Positions 43,125 through 51,531 of a stretch of DNA of 64,000 nt are shown here, piece after piece. This DNA comes from UBA1479 sp964012715 (GTDB lineage Bacteria; Pseudomonadota; Alphaproteobacteria; Rhodospirillales; Casp-alpha2), in the NCBI GenBank assembly GCA_964012715.1, contig CAXGUG010000001.1, forward strand, positions 62,001 to 126,000, written 5' to 3'. The notes under the pieces were generated by a model. That model saw only the letters and a program-made list of their open reading frames with translations, did not search any database and was not told the DNA's origin. How positions within the stretch are numbered: the stretch's first letter is position 1; each line of letters starts with the position of its first letter. The position numbers were made by a program, and so were the translations under genes.

Positions 43125-44165
43125 TTAGACGGTCCAGGTCTTACCACCGCCAAGCAGCTTGGCCAGTCCCGCCCGGTCCATCGTGCGGGCCGGATCGTCG
43201 CCGCGCAGGTCGGTGAACTCACCCCCCGGCGCGTGATACAGAACGCCCAGGGCCAACGGCAGGTCCGGGCCGTCCATGCGGGCCAGGATCATCGCCAGGG
43301 CCATGTTGCCTTCGTCATGCACGGTCACGTCATAGACCGGCCCGCCTTGGGCGACGGGAACGACCCGCGCCGTGCCCGACTGCCAATCGACGACGATGCC
43401 TTTGTCCCGGTCCTTGCCGAAGATCAGCGGCTTGCCGTGTTCGACCCGCAGGGTCCGGTCGGCGCTGAGGCCCTTGTCGCGGACGGCTTCGAAGGCGCCG
43501 TCGTTGAACACCACGCAGTTCTGCAAAATCTCGACGAACGACGTGCCCTTGTTGGCCTGGGCCGCCTTCAACACGCCGGGTAGATGATCCTGCAGCGTGT
43601 CGGCGGAGCGGGCGACGAAGCGCGCCCCTGCACCCAGCGCCAGGACAGCCGCATTGACCGGGGATTCGACCGAGCCACCGGGCGACGAGGGCGAGCGCAT
43701 ACCCGCCGCCGAAGCCGGGGAATACTGCCCCTTGGTCAACCCATAGACGGCGTTATTCGGCATGATCAGGTTGAGGTCCACATTCCGGCGCAACGCATGC
43801 ATCAGGTGGTTGCCGCCGATCGACAGGAAATCCCCGTCGCCGCCGACGACCCAGACGTCCAGGCCCGGATTGGCCATCTTCACGCCCGTCGCCACGGCGG
43901 GCGCGCGGCCATGGATCGTGTGGAAGCCATAGGTCGCCAGGTAATAGGGAAAGCGGGCGGCGCAACCGATGCCGGAGACGAAGACGACGTCCTCGGGCCG
44001 ACGGCCGATATCGGCCAGCACGCCGCGCACGGCTTTCAGGATGGCGTAGTCGCCGCAGCCGGGGCACCAGCGAACTTCTTGGTCCGAGGTAAAATCGCGG
44101 GCGGTCAGGGGATCGGCGCCCACCGCTTCGGCGGTCGCGACGGAGGGGTTCATGACGTTCATCAC
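43125..44165 (-). CDS. korB: 2-oxoacid:ferredoxin oxidoreductase beta subunit (KorB-like)
   Basis: 346 aa. VRWCPGCGDYAILKAV and FVSGIGCAARFPYY begin the TPP-binding beta subunit, and GGDGDFLSIGGNHLMHALRRN holds the GDG...N diphosphate-magnesium motif. Four [4Fe-4S]-type cysteines are partly visible (CPGC, GIGC, ILQNC). With KorA it decarboxylates 2-oxoglutarate or a related oxoacid and reduces ferredoxin in the cytosol. GTG 44165 overlaps the korA stop by 4 bases, so the two are coupled. Confidence 0.9.
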   Translation of the reverse strand: MMNVMNPSVATAEAVGADPLTARDFTSDQEVRWCPGCGDYAILKAVRGVLADIGRRPEDVVFVSGIGCAARFPYYLATYGFHTIHGRAPAVATGVKMANPGLDVWVVGGDGDFLSIGGNHLMHALRRNVDLNLIMPNNAVYGLTKGQYSPASAAGMRSPSSPGGSVESPVNAAVLALGAGARFVARSADTLQDHLPGVLKAAQANKGTSFVEILQNCVVFNDGAFEAVRDKGLSADRTLRVEHGKPLIFGKDRDKGIVVDWQSGTARVVPVAQGGPVYDVTVHDEGNMALAMILARMDGPDLPLALGVLYHAPGGEFTDLRGDDPARTMDRAGLAKLLGGGKTWTV

Positions 44166-46039
44166 AGATCCTTTCGAAGGGCGGCGTCGACCTCGGCCAC
44201 GGTGAAGGGTTGGCCGGTCACGCGGTTCAGTCCGCTGAACGAGACATCAGGGAAGTGGCATTGCAGATGGCCGCGCAACTGGCCGGAATTGAGTTCCGCC
44301 ACGACGATGCGGTCATAGCGGGCAAAAATGTCCGCCAGGCCGTGCGGCAACGGCGACAAGTGACGTAGATGCAGGTGTCCGACGGCATGGCCCTCGGCGG
44401 CCAGATCCTCGACCGCGGTCTTCAGCGCGCCGCAGGTCGATCCCCAACCGACGACCAGCACTTTGCCGCTGTCGGTCCCGGCGCAAATTTCGGCGGCGGG
44501 CAGGCTGTCGCGTACGCGGTCGAGCTTGGCCGCGCGCAGGTCGGTCATTTCCTGGTGGTTGGCCGGATCGTAGGAAATATGCCCCGACGACGCCGAACGC
44601 TCGATCCCGCCCAGGCGATGGGCCAGACCGGTCATCCCCGGCACGGCCCAGGGGCGGGCCAGGGTTTCCGGATCGCGGCGGAACGGATGGAAGCCTTCCG
44701 GGTCGATGTCGCGGCGGACCGTCAGGTCCGGCAGCGTATCGACATCCGGCACCTGCCAGGGTTCGGCGGCATTGGCCGTATAGGCATCGGACAGGATGAT
44801 CACCGGGGTCATGTAGGTCAGGGCGACACGCGCCGCCTCGACCACCGTATCGAACGAATCGCCCGGGCCGGCGGCGGCGAACACCGGCAGGGGAGCCTCG
44901 CCGTGTCGGCCATGCAGGGCCAGATTCAGATCGGCCTGTTCAACCTTGGTCGGCATGCCGGTGGACGGACCGGCGCGCTGCACGTCGATGACCAGCAGCG
45001 GCAGCTCCGCGGCGGCGGCCAGGCCCAGGGCCTCGGCCTTCAGCGCCATGCCGGGGCCGCTGGTCCCGGTCACACCCAACGCACCGGCAAAGGACGCGCC
45101 GATCGCGGCGGTGGCGGCGGCGATTTCATCTTCGGCTTGGAAGGTCGCGACGCCTTCGCCGCCCAGCTTGGCCAGACCGTGCAGAATCGCCGAGGCCGGG
45201 GTGATCGGATAGGAACAATAATGCAGGCGCAGGCCACTCAGGGCCGACGACGCCGCCAGCCCCATGACCATGCCGTCGATGCCGGTCATCATCCGGTAGG
45301 TGCCGGGTGCCGGTTGCGCCGGGGCGACCGAACGCAGGCGCGTCGGCGGGGCGAATTCCGTGACGTCGCCATAGGTATGACCGGCGTCCAGGGCCGCGAT
45401 ATTGGCCTCGGCGATTTCCGGGCGCTTGGCGAACTTGCTGCGCAGCCAGGCCGTCGTCGGGGCGCGGTCCTGGGCGAACATCCAATGGACCAACCCCAGC
45501 GCCCAGAAGTTGCGCGCGGTCTCGGCCTCTTTCTTGGTCACGCCGGTCGGCATCGCGGCTTCGCGGGTCAGACGGGAAATCTCGATGCTCTCGACGCGGT
45601 AGCCGTCGAGGCTGCCGTCTTCAAACGGGTTCTCGGCGTAGCCGGCTTTCTCCAACCCACGCTTGGCGAAGGCGTCGGTATCGACGATCAACAGGCCGCC
45701 GGGACGCAGGGATTTCAGATTGGTCTTCAGCGCCGCCGGATTGAACGCGACCAGCACGTCGACCGTGTCGCCATGGGTCCGAACCGTGTCGCCGCCCAAT
45801 TGAATTTGATAGGCCGACACGCCGAAGGTCGTACCCGCCGGGGCACGAATTTCCGCCGGGAAGTCGGGAAAGGTCATGAAGCCGTGACCGGCCAGGGCCG
45901 ATGATTTGGTGAACTCCGAACCCAGGGTCTGGATGCCGTCGCCGGAGTCTCCGGCGAAGCGGACCACGGCGGGCCCCATGGAAGGAACAGGGGCGGCGCC
46001 CGGGTCCAAGGGGTCGGTGGCGAGAGGTTGATCGAGCAT
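44162..46039 (-). CDS. korA: 2-oxoacid:ferredoxin oxidoreductase alpha subunit, fused gamma-alpha type (KorA-like)
   Basis: 625 aa. The N-terminal gamma domain (VRFAGDSGDGIQTLGSEFTK, DFPAEIRAPAGTTFG) is fused to the alpha pyrimidine domain (LHYCSYPITPASAILHGLAK, FQAEDEIAAATAAIGASFAG, GTSGPGMALKAEALG). This is the two-subunit KorAB layout. It oxidises 2-oxoglutarate or a similar oxoacid and generates reduced ferredoxin. It heads the minus-strand series leading to nasTS; whether transcription continues is unclear because a 158-base gap separates korB and nasT. Confidence 0.9.
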   Translation of the reverse strand: MLDQPLATDPLDPGAAPVPSMGPAVVRFAGDSGDGIQTLGSEFTKSSALAGHGFMTFPDFPAEIRAPAGTTFGVSAYQIQLGGDTVRTHGDTVDVLVAFNPAALKTNLKSLRPGGLLIVDTDAFAKRGLEKAGYAENPFEDGSLDGYRVESIEISRLTREAAMPTGVTKKEAETARNFWALGLVHWMFAQDRAPTTAWLRSKFAKRPEIAEANIAALDAGHTYGDVTEFAPPTRLRSVAPAQPAPGTYRMMTGIDGMVMGLAASSALSGLRLHYCSYPITPASAILHGLAKLGGEGVATFQAEDEIAAATAAIGASFAGALGVTGTSGPGMALKAEALGLAAAAELPLLVIDVQRAGPSTGMPTKVEQADLNLALHGRHGEAPLPVFAAAGPGDSFDTVVEAARVALTYMTPVIILSDAYTANAAEPWQVPDVDTLPDLTVRRDIDPEGFHPFRRDPETLARPWAVPGMTGLAHRLGGIERSASSGHISYDPANHQEMTDLRAAKLDRVRDSLPAAEICAGTDSGKVLVVGWGSTCGALKTAVEDLAAEGHAVGHLHLRHLSPLPHGLADIFARYDRIVVAELNSGQLRGHLQCHFPDVSFSGLNRVTGQPFTVAEVDAALRKDL

Positions 46040-46297
46040 GGCCGGGTGTCCTTATGACTACATCTGGCTGAATTTCACCGATCCCCGGAATGCCCACCTC
46101 ACGTGTGCATCGGCGGGGGAGCGGCGACGTTGGGCGGACTATGCCCGCGCCGGGCCGATCGGTTCCGTCAATTAATTGCCGGGGAAAAATAAAAACGCCT
46201 TCGTCAACGAATTGCTTTTTTGGCGGGGCTCCTCGCGCTTGGATCATGGGCAGAATTTCACGGGACCCTACTCCCCCCGCTTTTAAGGAGCCCGCCC

Positions 46298-46639
46298 ATG
46301 CAACCCACCGGGATCACCGTCCCCGCCGACCGCGCGTCGCTGGAAATCACCTGGCCCGACGGCCTGCGTCAAAGCCTGCGCGCGACGACCCTGCGCAGCA
46401 TGAGCCGCTCGGCCCGGTCGGAAAGCGCGCGCCTCAAAGGATGGGACGTGCCGCCGCAGGAAGATCTGACCATTCAGTCGGTCGAAGCGGTCGGCGTCTA
46501 CGCCATCAACATCACGTTTTCCGACGGCTACGCCAAAGGAATCTTTCCTTGGGAGATGCTCCGGGATGCCATCGGCGCCCTGGCTTTTCAGGGACTTAGC
46601 GCCAACCAGGCCGAGGCCATCGCCGGCGTTGGCAATTAG
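46298..46639 (+). CDS. DUF971 protein (gamma-butyrobetaine hydroxylase N-terminal-like domain)
   Basis: 113 aa from ATG 46298 (AAGGAG 7 bases upstream). ASLEITWPDGLRQSLRATTLR then GVYAINITFSDGYAKGIFPWEMLR matches DUF971. In bacteria this is a free-standing domain often linked to iron-sulfur maturation, but with no proven reaction. Cytosolic. It lies between korA (divergent) and the AprA-like gene, which starts 144 bases downstream on the same strand. Confidence 0.78.
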   Translation: MQPTGITVPADRASLEITWPDGLRQSLRATTLRSMSRSARSESARLKGWDVPPQEDLTIQSVEAVGVYAINITFSDGYAKGIFPWEMLRDAIGALAFQGLSANQAEAIAGVGN

Positions 46640-46688
46640 TTGACAGACAAGACCCAATGCTGCGGCGCAGCATGGTTGTCACAAACAA
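46640..46688. promoter_or_regulatory. Two TTG...CAA inverted repeats upstream of the AprA-like gene
   Basis: TTGACAGACAA (46640-46650) and TTGTCACAAACAA (46676-46688) are imperfect and perfect inverted repeats of the form TTG(T/A)C...(G)ACAA. GntR-family regulators often use such TTGT/ACAA arms. A GntR gene sits inside the following operon (49832), so self-control is possible. The site is inferred from symmetry only. Confidence 0.35.
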
Positions 46689-46783
46689 GTTAACGGCCGC
46701 CGACGGCACCGAACTCGGCACACCCGGCGGCCCCAACACCGAACAAACCAAGATATTCCGAATAAGACCGAAAGGACGGAACC

Positions 46784-48523
46784 ATGGATGAAATTACGGA
46801 AGGCATGTCGCAGGTCGATTGCGACATTCTCGTCATCGGCGGCGGCACGGCTGGCCCGATGGCTGCCTACAGGGCGAAAAAGAAAAACCCGAACGCGAAG
46901 GTCATCCTGCTGGAAAAGGCCAACGTCAAACGCTCGGGCGCGATCTCCATGGGCATGGACGGCCTGAACAACGCCGTCATCCCCGGTCACTCCACCCCGG
47001 AGCAGTACGTCAAGGAAATCACCATCGCCAACGACGGCATCGTCGACCAGGCGGCGGTCTATAAGTACGCCCAGAACTGCTACGAAATCATTCAGGAGCT
47101 GGATAACTTCGGCATCCGCTTCCAGAAGGACGAAAACGGCGACTACGACGTCAAGAAGGTGCACCACATCGGCACCTACGTCCTGCCGATGCCCAACGGC
47201 GACACGGTCAAAAAGGCCCTGTATCGCCAGTTGAAGCGCGCACGCCTGCTGATCTCGAACCGCTACATGGCGACCCGCCTGCTGACCGGCAAGGACGGCC
47301 GCATCGCCGGCGCCATCGCCGTCAACACCCGCAACGCCGAATTCCTGGTGGTCCGGGCCAAGGCCGTGATCCTGTGTATGGGCGCCGCCGGCCGCCTGGG
47401 TCTGCCGACCTCGGGCTATCTGTACGGCACGTACGAGAACGCCGCCAACTCGGGCGACGGCTACGCCATGGCCTATCACGCCGGCGCGGGCCTGGCGAAC
47501 CTCGAATGCTTCCAGATCAACCCGTTGATCAAGGATTACAACGGCCCCGCCTGCGCCTATGTCGCCGGGCCGTTCGGCGGCTATACCGCCAACAACGAAG
47601 GCATGCGCTTCATCGAGTGCGATTACTGGTCCGGCCAGATGATGCAGGAGTTCTACAACGAACTGCAGTCGGGCAAGGGGCCGGTGTTCCTGAAGCTCAA
47701 CCACCTGGCCGATGAAACCATTTCGGAAATCGAAACCATCCTGCACGAGGTCGAACGCCCGACGCGCGGTCGCTTCCAGATCAACCGCGGCAACGACTAT
47801 CGCCACGGCATGATCGAAATGCACATCTCGGAAATCGGTTTCTGCTCGGGCCATTCGGCCTCGGGTGTGTTCGTCGACGACAACGCCTGCACCACGGTGC
47901 CGGGCCTGTACGCCGCGGGCGACATGGCCAGCGTGCCGCACAACTACATGCTGGGCGCCTTCACCAACGGTGCCGTCGCCGGTGAACATGCCATCGACTT
48001 CGTCAACGACGTCGACTTCGCCGACATCGACGAAGATTTCATCGCTGCCGAAAAGGAACGCGTGCTGGCCCCGACCAAGCGCACCGACGGTATTCCGCCG
48101 AACCAGATCGAGTACAAGACCCGCCGTCTGGTCAACGACTACCTGCAGCCGCCCAAGGTCACCCGCAAGATGCAGCTGGCCCAGGACCGCTTCGCCGAAA
48201 CGCGCGAGGTCATGGAAAACGAAATGGTCGCGCGCAACGCCCACGAGCTGATGCGCTCGCTGGAAGTGTCCTCGATCATGGATTGCGCCGACATGGCGGC
48301 CTTCGCCTCGTTGTTCCGCACCGAAAGCCGGTGGGGCCTGTATCACAACCGCGCCGACTATCCGGAACGCGACAACGAGAACTGGTTCTGCCACTCCCTC
48401 CTGTCCAAGGACGGCGACGGCAAGATGACGATCCGCAAAAAGGAAGTCGATCCCTACATCATCCCCATCGAAGACGACGAGAAGGATGCCTACGACAAGC
48501 AGCGGGTTAAGGCTCAGGCGTAA
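46784..48523 (+). CDS. AprA-like FAD flavoprotein (adenylylsulfate reductase / fumarate reductase superfamily)
   Basis: 579 aa, cytosolic. FAD motif ILVIGGGTAGPMAAYRAKK (about residues 15-33) is followed by KRSGAISMGMDGLNNA, the AprA-type SGA...G...N block, and a C-terminal RWGLYHNRADYPERDNENW, similar to AprA. At 579 residues it is shorter than dissimilatory AprA (about 640). An AprB-like ferredoxin follows 54 bases later, matching AprBA pairing. No sulfate-activation enzymes are nearby, so it may oxidise or reduce a different substrate, perhaps the compound imported by the downstream ABC system. AAAGGACGGAACC precedes the ATG. Confidence 0.78.
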   Translation: MDEITEGMSQVDCDILVIGGGTAGPMAAYRAKKKNPNAKVILLEKANVKRSGAISMGMDGLNNAVIPGHSTPEQYVKEITIANDGIVDQAAVYKYAQNCYEIIQELDNFGIRFQKDENGDYDVKKVHHIGTYVLPMPNGDTVKKALYRQLKRARLLISNRYMATRLLTGKDGRIAGAIAVNTRNAEFLVVRAKAVILCMGAAGRLGLPTSGYLYGTYENAANSGDGYAMAYHAGAGLANLECFQINPLIKDYNGPACAYVAGPFGGYTANNEGMRFIECDYWSGQMMQEFYNELQSGKGPVFLKLNHLADETISEIETILHEVERPTRGRFQINRGNDYRHGMIEMHISEIGFCSGHSASGVFVDDNACTTVPGLYAAGDMASVPHNYMLGAFTNGAVAGEHAIDFVNDVDFADIDEDFIAAEKERVLAPTKRTDGIPPNQIEYKTRRLVNDYLQPPKVTRKMQLAQDRFAETREVMENEMVARNAHELMRSLEVSSIMDCADMAAFASLFRTESRWGLYHNRADYPERDNENWFCHSLLSKDGDGKMTIRKKEVDPYIIPIEDDEKDAYDKQRVKAQA

Positions 48524-48577
48524 CGCCCGAGCCCCCATCCGCCGCCCCAGACCAGATCAAGATTCAGGAGAAATCCG

Positions 48578-48811
48578 ATGCCTCTCGCAGAACAACCCTC
48601 TTCCGTCCCCGTCGTCGTCGATGAAGGAAAATGCATTGCCGACAAGGGCTGCACCGTTTGCGTCGACGTCTGCCCGCTGGACGTGTTGCGCATCTCGGAC
48701 ACCACCGGCAAGGCCTTCATGAAGTACGACGAATGCTGGTACTGCATGCCGTGCGAAGCCGACTGCCCGACGGGCGCCGTCAGCGTCAACATCCCCTTCC
48801 TGCTGCGTTGA
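48578..48811 (+). CDS. AprB-like 2[4Fe-4S] ferredoxin
   Basis: 77 aa. Eight cysteines: 19, 25, 28, 32 (C-x5-C-x2-C-x3-CP) and 53, 56, 59, 63 (C-x2-C-x2-C-x3-CP). The first cluster has an AprB-like insertion between its first two cysteines. It is the likely electron partner of the flavoprotein just upstream. The C terminus ends soon after the second cluster, so the long AprB tail is missing. AGGAG lies 7 bases upstream. Confidence 0.87.
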   Translation: MPLAEQPSSVPVVVDEGKCIADKGCTVCVDVCPLDVLRISDTTGKAFMKYDECWYCMPCEADCPTGAVSVNIPFLLR

Positions 48812-48826
48812 CCGAGGAGAGCCTTC

Positions 48827-49789
48827 ATGTCCGCATTCGAACCCTTTGAACAGTTCGACGAGGTCGAAGACATCGTCGAACGCCTGGAAGATCCCGATCC
48901 GGCAACCCGCCGGGTCGCGATCATGGACCTGGCCGACAGCGCCGATCCGACCGCCGTCACCTACCTGAAGAAGGCTCTGTCGGACGAAGCCCGCGAAGTC
49001 CGTCTTCAGATCGCCCTGGCACTGGCCGAATTCGACGGCCCGGAAACAGCGGAAGCCTTGGTCATCGCCCTGGTCGATTCCGACCCGGCCGTGGCCCAGG
49101 CCGCCGCCGACAGCATGGCGGAACTGAAGGATCCGGCCTCGGCCGATCCGATCCTGCCGTTCGTCAGCCACGAAAGCGCTTTTGTCCGCGCCGGCGCCCT
49201 GCGCGCCCTGCGTGAACTGAAGCGCCCGGAAAGCCTGAAGCCGGCGCTGGATGCCCTGAGCGATCCGGAAGCCGCGGTTCGGTCCGAAGCGATCAGCGTC
49301 GTCGGCTATCTGAAAACCGAAGAAGCCCTACCCGCCCTGATGTCGATGCTGAAGGATCCGGAAGCAAGCGTCCGCCGCACCGCTGCCGGCGCCCTGGGCT
49401 TTTCGGTGACGACCGCCGCCGCCGAAACCCTGGCCCAGGCCCTGACCGACAGCGATTGGCAGGTTCGCGAAGTCGCCGCCGAAACCTTGTGCAAGGTTCA
49501 GTCCCCGGTCGCCGTCCCGTCCCTGCGCAAGGCATTGGCCGACGAATACTGGCAGGTTCGGCAGAAGTCGATCCGCTCGCTCGGCAAACTCGGCGCCGCA
49601 GAGGCCGTGTCGGAAATCATCCCGTCGCTGGACCACGACATTTCCAACCTGCGCAAAGAAGCCGCCGCGGCGCTGGGCGAAATCGCCTCGGCCGAAGCGG
49701 TGCCCGCGTTGGAAGCGCACCTGGATGACCCGGACCCGGACGTTCGCAAAAACATCCGCTGGGCCCTCGGCCGCATCCGCGCCGAGTAG
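48827..49789 (+). CDS. HEAT-repeat protein (PBS lyase-type repeats)
   Basis: 320 aa built from about nine short HEAT repeats of some 31 residues (D-P-x-A-x-R-x-A-A-x-x-L-G-x-[IL] pattern; for example DPEASVRRTAAGALGF and DPDPDVRKNIRWALGRI). There is no signal peptide, so it is cytosolic. GAGGAG lies 7 bases before the ATG. It may serve as a scaffold or maturation factor for the flavoprotein-ferredoxin pair. Such repeats mediate protein contacts, and no enzymatic function is assigned. Confidence 0.83.
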   Translation: MSAFEPFEQFDEVEDIVERLEDPDPATRRVAIMDLADSADPTAVTYLKKALSDEAREVRLQIALALAEFDGPETAEALVIALVDSDPAVAQAAADSMAELKDPASADPILPFVSHESAFVRAGALRALRELKRPESLKPALDALSDPEAAVRSEAISVVGYLKTEEALPALMSMLKDPEASVRRTAAGALGFSVTTAAAETLAQALTDSDWQVREVAAETLCKVQSPVAVPSLRKALADEYWQVRQKSIRSLGKLGAAEAVSEIIPSLDHDISNLRKEAAAALGEIASAEAVPALEAHLDDPDPDVRKNIRWALGRIRAE

Positions 49790-49831
49790 GCATCAGACGG
49801 CAATCCCGCAACCCCGGCAAAGTCCCCCGCC

Positions 49832-50599
49832 ATGAACCACGTGACCCAAAATATCGTGACCCCGAAGATCGTGAACCCAGACAACGAGTCGCTTCCGAAG
49901 TACGTCGTGGTCCGCGATTGGCTGGCGCGTCGGATTCATGCGGGGGAAATTCAGCCGGGCGCGCGCCTGCCGTCGGAACATTCCCTGGTTCGTAAGTTCG
50001 GCGTCAGCCGCGTCACGGTCCGCCACGCGCTGGACGCCCTGAAAAAATCGGGCATGGTCGAAAGCCATCAGGGCCAGGGCCATTTCGTGCGCGGGGTCAA
50101 AGCCGAATTGGACATGCGCCGCCTGCGCGGTCTGGGCGAAGCCCTCGACCCCAACGGCGTTTCGGCCACCGCGAAACTGATCGATCGCATCGAAGTCAAA
50201 GCCAACAGCCAGGTTCGCCAGGCCCTGGGCCTGGCCCCGGCCAGCATGGTGATGGCGGTGCGCCGCCTGCGGTTCGCTGACGGCGCGCCGATCTGCTTCG
50301 AAGAACGTTATATTCTGCCCGAATTCGGCAATCTTTTGTCCGACGCCGATCTGGAAACCAGCGACATCTGCACCTTGTTGGAACAATCGCGCGGCATCGC
50401 CATCGCGTTCGGCGACGTGGTCATGGACATGGTCAAGGCCTCGCCGAAACTGGCGCAGCATCTTGAGATCGACGCCGGCGACACCGTCGTGCGGACCGAA
50501 CAAACCAATTTCGACGTCAATGGCGTGGCCATCGATTTCTGCATCCGCCATGCCGTCGCCGAGGCATTTCGATATCGCACCCGGATCGGTCGGTGGTAG
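49832..50599 (+). CDS. GntR/HutC family transcriptional regulator
   Basis: 255 aa. N-terminal winged helix-turn-helix (PKYVVVRDWLARRIHAGEIQPGARLPSEHSLVRKFGVSRVTVRHALDALKKSGMV) is followed by a UTRA sensor domain (about residues 100-250; GLAPASMVMAVRRLRFADGAPICFEERYIL). HutC-type members sense small metabolites. It likely controls this locus and may act at 46640-46688 or 51479-51495. Immediately followed by the TlpA-like gene. Confidence 0.88.
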   Translation: MNHVTQNIVTPKIVNPDNESLPKYVVVRDWLARRIHAGEIQPGARLPSEHSLVRKFGVSRVTVRHALDALKKSGMVESHQGQGHFVRGVKAELDMRRLRGLGEALDPNGVSATAKLIDRIEVKANSQVRQALGLAPASMVMAVRRLRFADGAPICFEERYILPEFGNLLSDADLETSDICTLLEQSRGIAIAFGDVVMDMVKASPKLAQHLEIDAGDTVVRTEQTNFDVNGVAIDFCIRHAVAEAFRYRTRIGRW

Positions 50600-50604
50600 A
50601 GGCG

Positions 50605-51177
50605 ATGACGATACCGCCCCGAAATTCGATCCTTTCTTTCGCCGCCGCCTTCATGGCGGCTTTTGCATTTTTGGCCGTCCCGCAAACGGCCCGATCGGAC
50701 GACGGCGCGGGGCTGATGGCCGCCGCGCCCCGGCCGATCGGTGCCCCGGCGATCGAGTTGTCGCGGCTCGATGGATCCGGTTTTTCCCTGGCCGCGCGCA
50801 AAGGCGAATTCACCCTGATCAATTTCTGGGCCTTGTGGTGCGCGCCCTGCCGGGAAGAGATGCCGGCTTTGACGCGATTGGGCGAAAAATTCGCCGGGCG
50901 GGGCCTTGCCGTGGTCGCCGTCAACCTGGGCGACAAACCAGACAAGATCGCCCGATTTTTGAGACAAGTTGGCGCCGGCGAATTGCCCAGCGGACTGACT
51001 GTCGTTTTGGATACCGACGGACAGACGGGCCGCGATTGGCATGTCCAAGGCCTGCCGGTCACCTACCTGATCGACCCCGATGGAAAAATCACCCACGCCG
51101 CCGTCGGCGCCCGTGATTGGTCCGGCGAAACCGCGGTCGATTGGTTTGAAAAAATCCTCTCCGACACCTCTCGCTGA
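50605..51177 (+). CDS. TlpA/ResA-like periplasmic thioredoxin
   Basis: 190 aa from ATG 50605 (a GTG at 50593 is possible). A signal peptide (cleavage near TARSDD) precedes the thioredoxin fold with WALWCAPCREEMPAL, a CAPC active site of the ResA/TlpA type, and a cis-Pro in GLPVTYLIDPDG. It probably reduces apocytochrome or copper-protein cysteines in the periplasm. That suits the Sco, PCuAC and cytochrome c genes downstream. Confidence 0.87.
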   Translation: MTIPPRNSILSFAAAFMAAFAFLAVPQTARSDDGAGLMAAAPRPIGAPAIELSRLDGSGFSLAARKGEFTLINFWALWCAPCREEMPALTRLGEKFAGRGLAVVAVNLGDKPDKIARFLRQVGAGELPSGLTVVLDTDGQTGRDWHVQGLPVTYLIDPDGKITHAAVGARDWSGETAVDWFEKILSDTSR

Positions 51178-51461
51178 TCCTTGTTTCCGGATTTTTTTCC
51201 ACGCCGTTTCCAGGTCGGAAGGGGGGCATTTCAGCCATGTGAAAACCCATCCGAAACGACCTCCCGAATGCCGATTCGCGCCCGGAAATCCGGGCAACTT
51301 GTATCATCTGAAACAAGGGGCTGGTGATTAAAAAATATACAGAAATATGGCGGAGATTAAAAAAGCGCCAGATTCTAATCGCAGCGCAGCAAAAGGCCTA
51401 AAAAACTGGTTATTTATCCTTATTTTTCAAATGGTTAAAAATCCTTCGCAGCCGCAAAAAC

Positions 51462-51477
51462 TGGCAAGGTAATTGCA
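51462..51477 (+). promoter_or_regulatory. Sigma-54 promoter of the ABC importer operon
   Basis: TGGCAAGGTAATTGCA has exact GG-N10-GC spacing and one difference from TGGCACG-N4-TTGCW. Transcription should begin near 51488, 44 bases before the binding-protein ATG. It lies in a 354-base gap that is markedly AT-rich from 51330 to 51450. Expression would require an enhancer-binding activator, so the importer is probably tied to nitrogen or another stress signal. No other gene or clear activator site is seen in this gap. Confidence 0.85.
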
Positions 51478-51478
51478 C

Positions 51479-51495
51479 CGTTACAGGGCGTAACG
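51479..51495. promoter_or_regulatory. Inverted repeat at the predicted transcription start
   Basis: CGTTAC and GTAACG flank 5 bases and overlap the start site expected from the sigma-54 promoter. The position suits a repressor operator, possibly for the GntR regulator encoded upstream. Confidence 0.45.
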
Positions 51496-51531
51496 AGACA
51501 ACTTAGATGCAGAGCAAAGGAGAATTCAACA

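Noticed and set aside
46679..48538. Long open frame (619 codons) antisense to the AprA-like gene
   Set aside because: Same reason: the plus-strand frame has clear FAD motifs and a ribosome site; the antisense frame is compositionally biased.
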